The translations under genes were made by a program, and so were the position numbers. Shown one piece after another: positions 5,366 through 7,863 of a stretch of 7,863 nt of DNA. Within the stretch, counting starts at the first letter, position 1, and each line of letters opens with the position of its first letter. The stretch is from an uncultured Lachnospiraceae bacterium (GTDB lineage: Bacteria; Bacillota; Clostridia; Lachnospirales; Lachnospiraceae): positions 1 to 7,863 of the forward strand of contig CACXFW010000399.1 of NCBI GenBank assembly GCA_902767065.1, in the 5' to 3' direction. The notes beneath the pieces are model-generated. The model made no database searches, was not told where the DNA came from, and worked only from the letters and a program-made list of their open reading frames with translations.

Positions 5366-6597
5366 AGATCGCAGTCATTGGCAGTATTACTGCAGGAGTG
5401 TCTGCGGCGCAAAGGATCTGTGCCGGACAGAGAAATGTGCAGATCAGCGTCTACGAAAAAAGCGCGTTTTACTCCTGCGGGGCATACGGGCTTCCGCATT
5501 ACCTGACTGTCTCCATGGAGGAACTTGAGGAGGCGGTGGATGGAAAAGAGCGGGAACTGGAGGCACAGAAGATAGAAGCGCATCCCTTGACGGAAGTTGT
5601 GTCAGTGGATCCCTCCTCGCACAGGATGTCCGTGCAGGATGTCCGGAGCGGGGCGGTTTCTTCCGTGCACTATGACACTCTTGTCATAGCAACCGGGTCA
5701 GCTGCCCTTATTCCTGCCGTGAGCGGTGCGGGAAAGCTGGGTGTACAGAAGCTTCGCGGCGTTGAGGACCTTCTGTTCCTCAGGGAAATGACACGGACGC
5801 CTTATGTACGGGATATTGCCGTACTGGGAGGAGGATATGAAGCGCTCGAGATCGCGAAGGCATTCCGGAAGATGGAACGCAATGTCCGTGTGATTGCCCC
5901 GGAGAGGGAGATCCTGACAGACTATGACCCGGAGGTGAGCGCGATGATCCGTGCGCACCTCGAAAAGCAGGGGATTGTCTTCTCTCTGGGACAGAGGGTC
6001 ACCGGGTTTGAGGGGAAGAGCTTCATCGACAAGGTGAAGACCACAGCCGGATCCTTCGACTGCGATCTTTGCATCTGCGCATCCCCGGCGCAGGCGAACA
6101 CGTCATTTCTTGAAGGAAGCGGGGTCCGGCTCGGAAAACACGGCGAGATCCTGGTGGATGCGGAAATGAAAACAAACGTCCCGGATGTTTACGCGGCCGG
6201 TGACTGTTCGAGCGCTGCCCGGGAAGCCCTGCACAGCTGCAGCCTTCATGCTGAGGGAATAGAAGCGGCAAGGTGCGGCCTGACTGAGACACAGGCAAAA
6301 CTAAGAGGGATCCGCGTAAAGAGCGTGTGTGCCACAGCGCCTGACCGGCCGGGAATCTGCCCGAATCCCAATGAAGTAACCATTAAGCTGGTCTTTGATC
6401 CGGTTACCCGCAAGGTATTGGGGGCACAGGGCTGGGGCGTGAAGAATGCTGCTGACAGGATCAACGCAATCGCTGTGGCGGTTGCCGGAGAGATGACGGT
6501 AGAAGCGCTTGCCCGGACGGAGCTGGTGTTTTCCTCACAGTGCTATTCGATCTGGGATCCGGTTCAGGTCGTATGCAGCAAGGCGCTGGGGGTCTGA
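5362..6597 (+). CDS. FAD-dependent NAD(P)H disulfide reductase (NADH oxidase/CoA-disulfide reductase family)
   Basis: Two Rossmann domains and a C-terminal dimerisation domain are present in 411 aa, slightly shorter than the 440-450 usual for the family. The FAD-binding start is VIGSITAG (5-12). The single redox cysteine is C39 in FYSCGAYGLPHYL, matching the active SCG cysteine of NADH oxidases and CoA-disulfide reductases. ATGS (110-113), the NAD(P) motif VLGGGYEALE (154-163, with Ala for the third Gly) and VYAAGDC (D281, FAD) follow. The C-terminus has the family WDPVQV segment. Possible reactions are NADH-dependent reduction of O2, or reduction of CoA disulfide or another thiol; the sequence cannot decide. 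In this operon it could keep CoA reduced or regenerate NAD+ for the aldehyde dehydrogenase. No encapsulation peptide is seen. The start overlaps the EutN stop codon, with GAGGAG 8 bases upstream. Confidence 0.88.
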   Translation: MKIAVIGSITAGVSAAQRICAGQRNVQISVYEKSAFYSCGAYGLPHYLTVSMEELEEAVDGKERELEAQKIEAHPLTEVVSVDPSSHRMSVQDVRSGAVSSVHYDTLVIATGSAALIPAVSGAGKLGVQKLRGVEDLLFLREMTRTPYVRDIAVLGGGYEALEIAKAFRKMERNVRVIAPEREILTDYDPEVSAMIRAHLEKQGIVFSLGQRVTGFEGKSFIDKVKTTAGSFDCDLCICASPAQANTSFLEGSGVRLGKHGEILVDAEMKTNVPDVYAAGDCSSAAREALHSCSLHAEGIEAARCGLTETQAKLRGIRVKSVCATAPDRPGICPNPNEVTIKLVFDPVTRKVLGAQGWGVKNAADRINAIAVAVAGEMTVEALARTELVFSSQCYSIWDPVQVVCSKALGV

Positions 6598-6617
6598 CGG
6601 GAAAGGAAGCAATTAAG

Positions 6618-7772
6618 ATGGCACATCGTTTGGAGCAGGTGAAGACTAGCTTTTTCGGAAAAGGAGCGATCCGTCTTCTGATCCCTGAGCTTGCGAAGAT
6701 GCAGGTACGGCGGGCGCTGATCGTGACGGACAGGTTTCTTTTTGATTCCAAAGCTGCGGAAAGGGTCGGTGATGTCCTCCTGGAAGCAGGCGTCTCCTAT
6801 GCAGTCTACTATAACGTAAAACCGAATCCGGGCATTGATGTGGTAAATGAATGCATCCGCGCGGCTCAATCACTGGAGGTGGATCTTCTGGTTGCGCTGG
6901 GAGGCGGGTCCGCGATTGACACGGCTAAGGCTGCCTCCATCGTGATGGCGAACGGCGGAAGCGTGGAGATGTATGAAGGCGTAGACAAGTCTGTGCGGCG
7001 CGGGATTCCCATTGTTGCGGTCAATACGACTGCCGGAACGGGAAGTGAGTGTACCGCTTTTTATATTGTGACGGATCCGGCGCGGAAGACGAAGATGTCC
7101 ATGGTGGATCACAACTGCATGGTAGCGGTTGCCGTCAATGATACGGACTTTATGTCTTCGATGCCGCCAAAGCTGACCGCCTCTACCGGCGTGGACGCAC
7201 TGACGCACGCGATAGAAGCGCTCTTTTCGGTCAATGCGAATCCGATTACGGATAAGGATGCCGCGTGGGCGGTGTCTGTGATCATGGAATACCTGCCGAG
7301 AGCCTTCGCGGATGGGACAGATGAAGAGGCCAGAACCATGATGGCGTACGCGGAGTATGTCGCCGGAAACGCATTTTCTAATGCAGGACTGGGCATGGTA
7401 CACGCGATGGCGCACGCGCTCGGAGGACATTATTCCCTTCCGCACGGTGTATGCAATGCCGTTCTCCTTCCCTATGTGCTTGCGTTTGACATGAGCTTTC
7501 AGGAAGGGCTGGAGCGGTTCCCGAAAGCGGCACTGGCGATGGGACTTCCGATCGGAGGCAGCTATGTGCAGATTGCCAGGAGCGTTCTGTCGAATATCCG
7601 GAATCTGCTTCGGACAGTTGAGATTCCCTCAAAGCTCAGTGAACTGAAGGGCGTTGATCCGAAGGACTTTGAACAGCTGTCGGCGCTTGCCATGCAGGAT
7701 GGCTGTATGACGACCAATCCCTTCCAGCCGACGATGGAACAGGTGATGGCTGTCTATTCCAGCGCGATGTAA
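6618..7772 (+). CDS. Iron-containing (group III) alcohol dehydrogenase
   Basis: It probably reduces the pathway aldehyde to an alcohol, regenerating NAD+ for the aldehyde dehydrogenase, as PduQ or EutG do in other metabolosomes. The 384 aa match the family. The nucleotide-binding GGGSAIDTAKA (95-105) and TTAGTGSE (137-144) are present. All four metal ligands are visible: D193 and H197 in GVDALTHAIEA, H262 in GMVHAMAHALGG, and H276 in LPHGVCNAVLLP. The ATG at 6618 follows AAAGGAAG by 8 bases and lies 20 bases after the flavoprotein stop. An earlier in-frame ATG at 6540 would overlap the flavoprotein and add residues unlike the family. No encapsulation peptide is visible, so it may enter the compartment by binding other cargo, or work in the cytosol. 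Substrate is unknown. Confidence 0.94.
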   Translation: MAHRLEQVKTSFFGKGAIRLLIPELAKMQVRRALIVTDRFLFDSKAAERVGDVLLEAGVSYAVYYNVKPNPGIDVVNECIRAAQSLEVDLLVALGGGSAIDTAKAASIVMANGGSVEMYEGVDKSVRRGIPIVAVNTTAGTGSECTAFYIVTDPARKTKMSMVDHNCMVAVAVNDTDFMSSMPPKLTASTGVDALTHAIEALFSVNANPITDKDAAWAVSVIMEYLPRAFADGTDEEARTMMAYAEYVAGNAFSNAGLGMVHAMAHALGGHYSLPHGVCNAVLLPYVLAFDMSFQEGLERFPKAALAMGLPIGGSYVQIARSVLSNIRNLLRTVEIPSKLSELKGVDPKDFEQLSALAMQDGCMTTNPFQPTMEQVMAVYSSAM

Positions 7773-7777
7773 GCAAT

Positions 7778-7828
7778 GTGCGGGAGGAGCCGCCTGGAAG
7801 GAGAAGCTTTTGGGACTTCCTCCCGCAC
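7778..7828. other. 11-bp inverted repeat after the last gene
   Basis: GTGCGGGAGGA (7778-7788) pairs perfectly with TCCTCCCGCAC (7818-7828) around a 29-base loop, starting 6 bases after the alcohol dehydrogenase stop codon. On the + strand an A-run, not a U-run, follows (7838-7843), so it is not a textbook intrinsic terminator in either direction. It may stabilise the 3' end, or mark an RNA processing point if the operon continues past the window. Confidence 0.6.
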
Positions 7829-7863
7829 GGATGGAACAAAAAAGGTAACTATTCAGCACCCCC

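Noticed and set aside
6540..6617. ATG at 6540 as the start of the alcohol dehydrogenase
   Set aside because: It overlaps the flavoprotein by 58 bases. The ATG at 6618 has a good binding site and the usual N-terminus.

Overview
The window holds one tightly packed, single-strand (+) operon of eight genes for a bacterial microcompartment (BMC) of the metabolosome kind. Strong GGAGG-type ribosome binding sites, moderately high GC and the style of the proteins suggest an anaerobic Firmicute (Clostridia, perhaps Lachnospiraceae or a relative). That placement is inference: no marker gene is present.

Layout: an upstream leader with a perfect short hairpin (1-117); a beta-keto acid cleavage enzyme (BKACE/DUF849, 118-936); a class II aldolase-fold protein with a long low-complexity tail ending in an encapsulation peptide (944-2059, TTG start); a CoA-acylating aldehyde dehydrogenase with an N-terminal encapsulation peptide (2061-3551); a tandem-domain shell protein (3627-4214); a 17-bp hairpin (4221-4259); a PduL-type phosphotransacylase with an N-terminal encapsulation peptide (4272-4922); a gap of about 180 bases; an EutN/CcmL pentameric shell protein (5102-5365); a flavin disulfide reductase of the NADH oxidase/CoA-disulfide reductase family (5362-6597); an iron-type alcohol dehydrogenase (6618-7772); and a terminal inverted repeat (7778-7828).

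How they work together: the aldehyde dehydrogenase, PduL and alcohol dehydrogenase form the standard metabolosome core. Aldehyde is oxidised to acyl-CoA, CoA is released by conversion to acyl phosphate, and NAD+ is regenerated by reducing a second aldehyde to alcohol. The two shell proteins supply facets (tandem hexamer-like) and vertices (pentamer). The three proteins carrying encapsulation-peptide-like helices (aldolase-like, aldehyde dehydrogenase, PduL) are the likely core cargo.

The window does not contain a usual signature enzyme (diol dehydratase, ethanolamine lyase or glycyl radical enzyme). What makes the aldehyde is therefore open. The obvious candidate, the aldolase-like protein, has lost most of the metal-binding and phosphate-binding residues of class II aldolases. 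It carries instead two copies of an identical 12-residue peptide in its tail, and may be a scaffold or a repurposed enzyme. Together with a BKACE and a flavin disulfide reductase in the same operon, this is a BMC gene combination I cannot match to a described type from memory.
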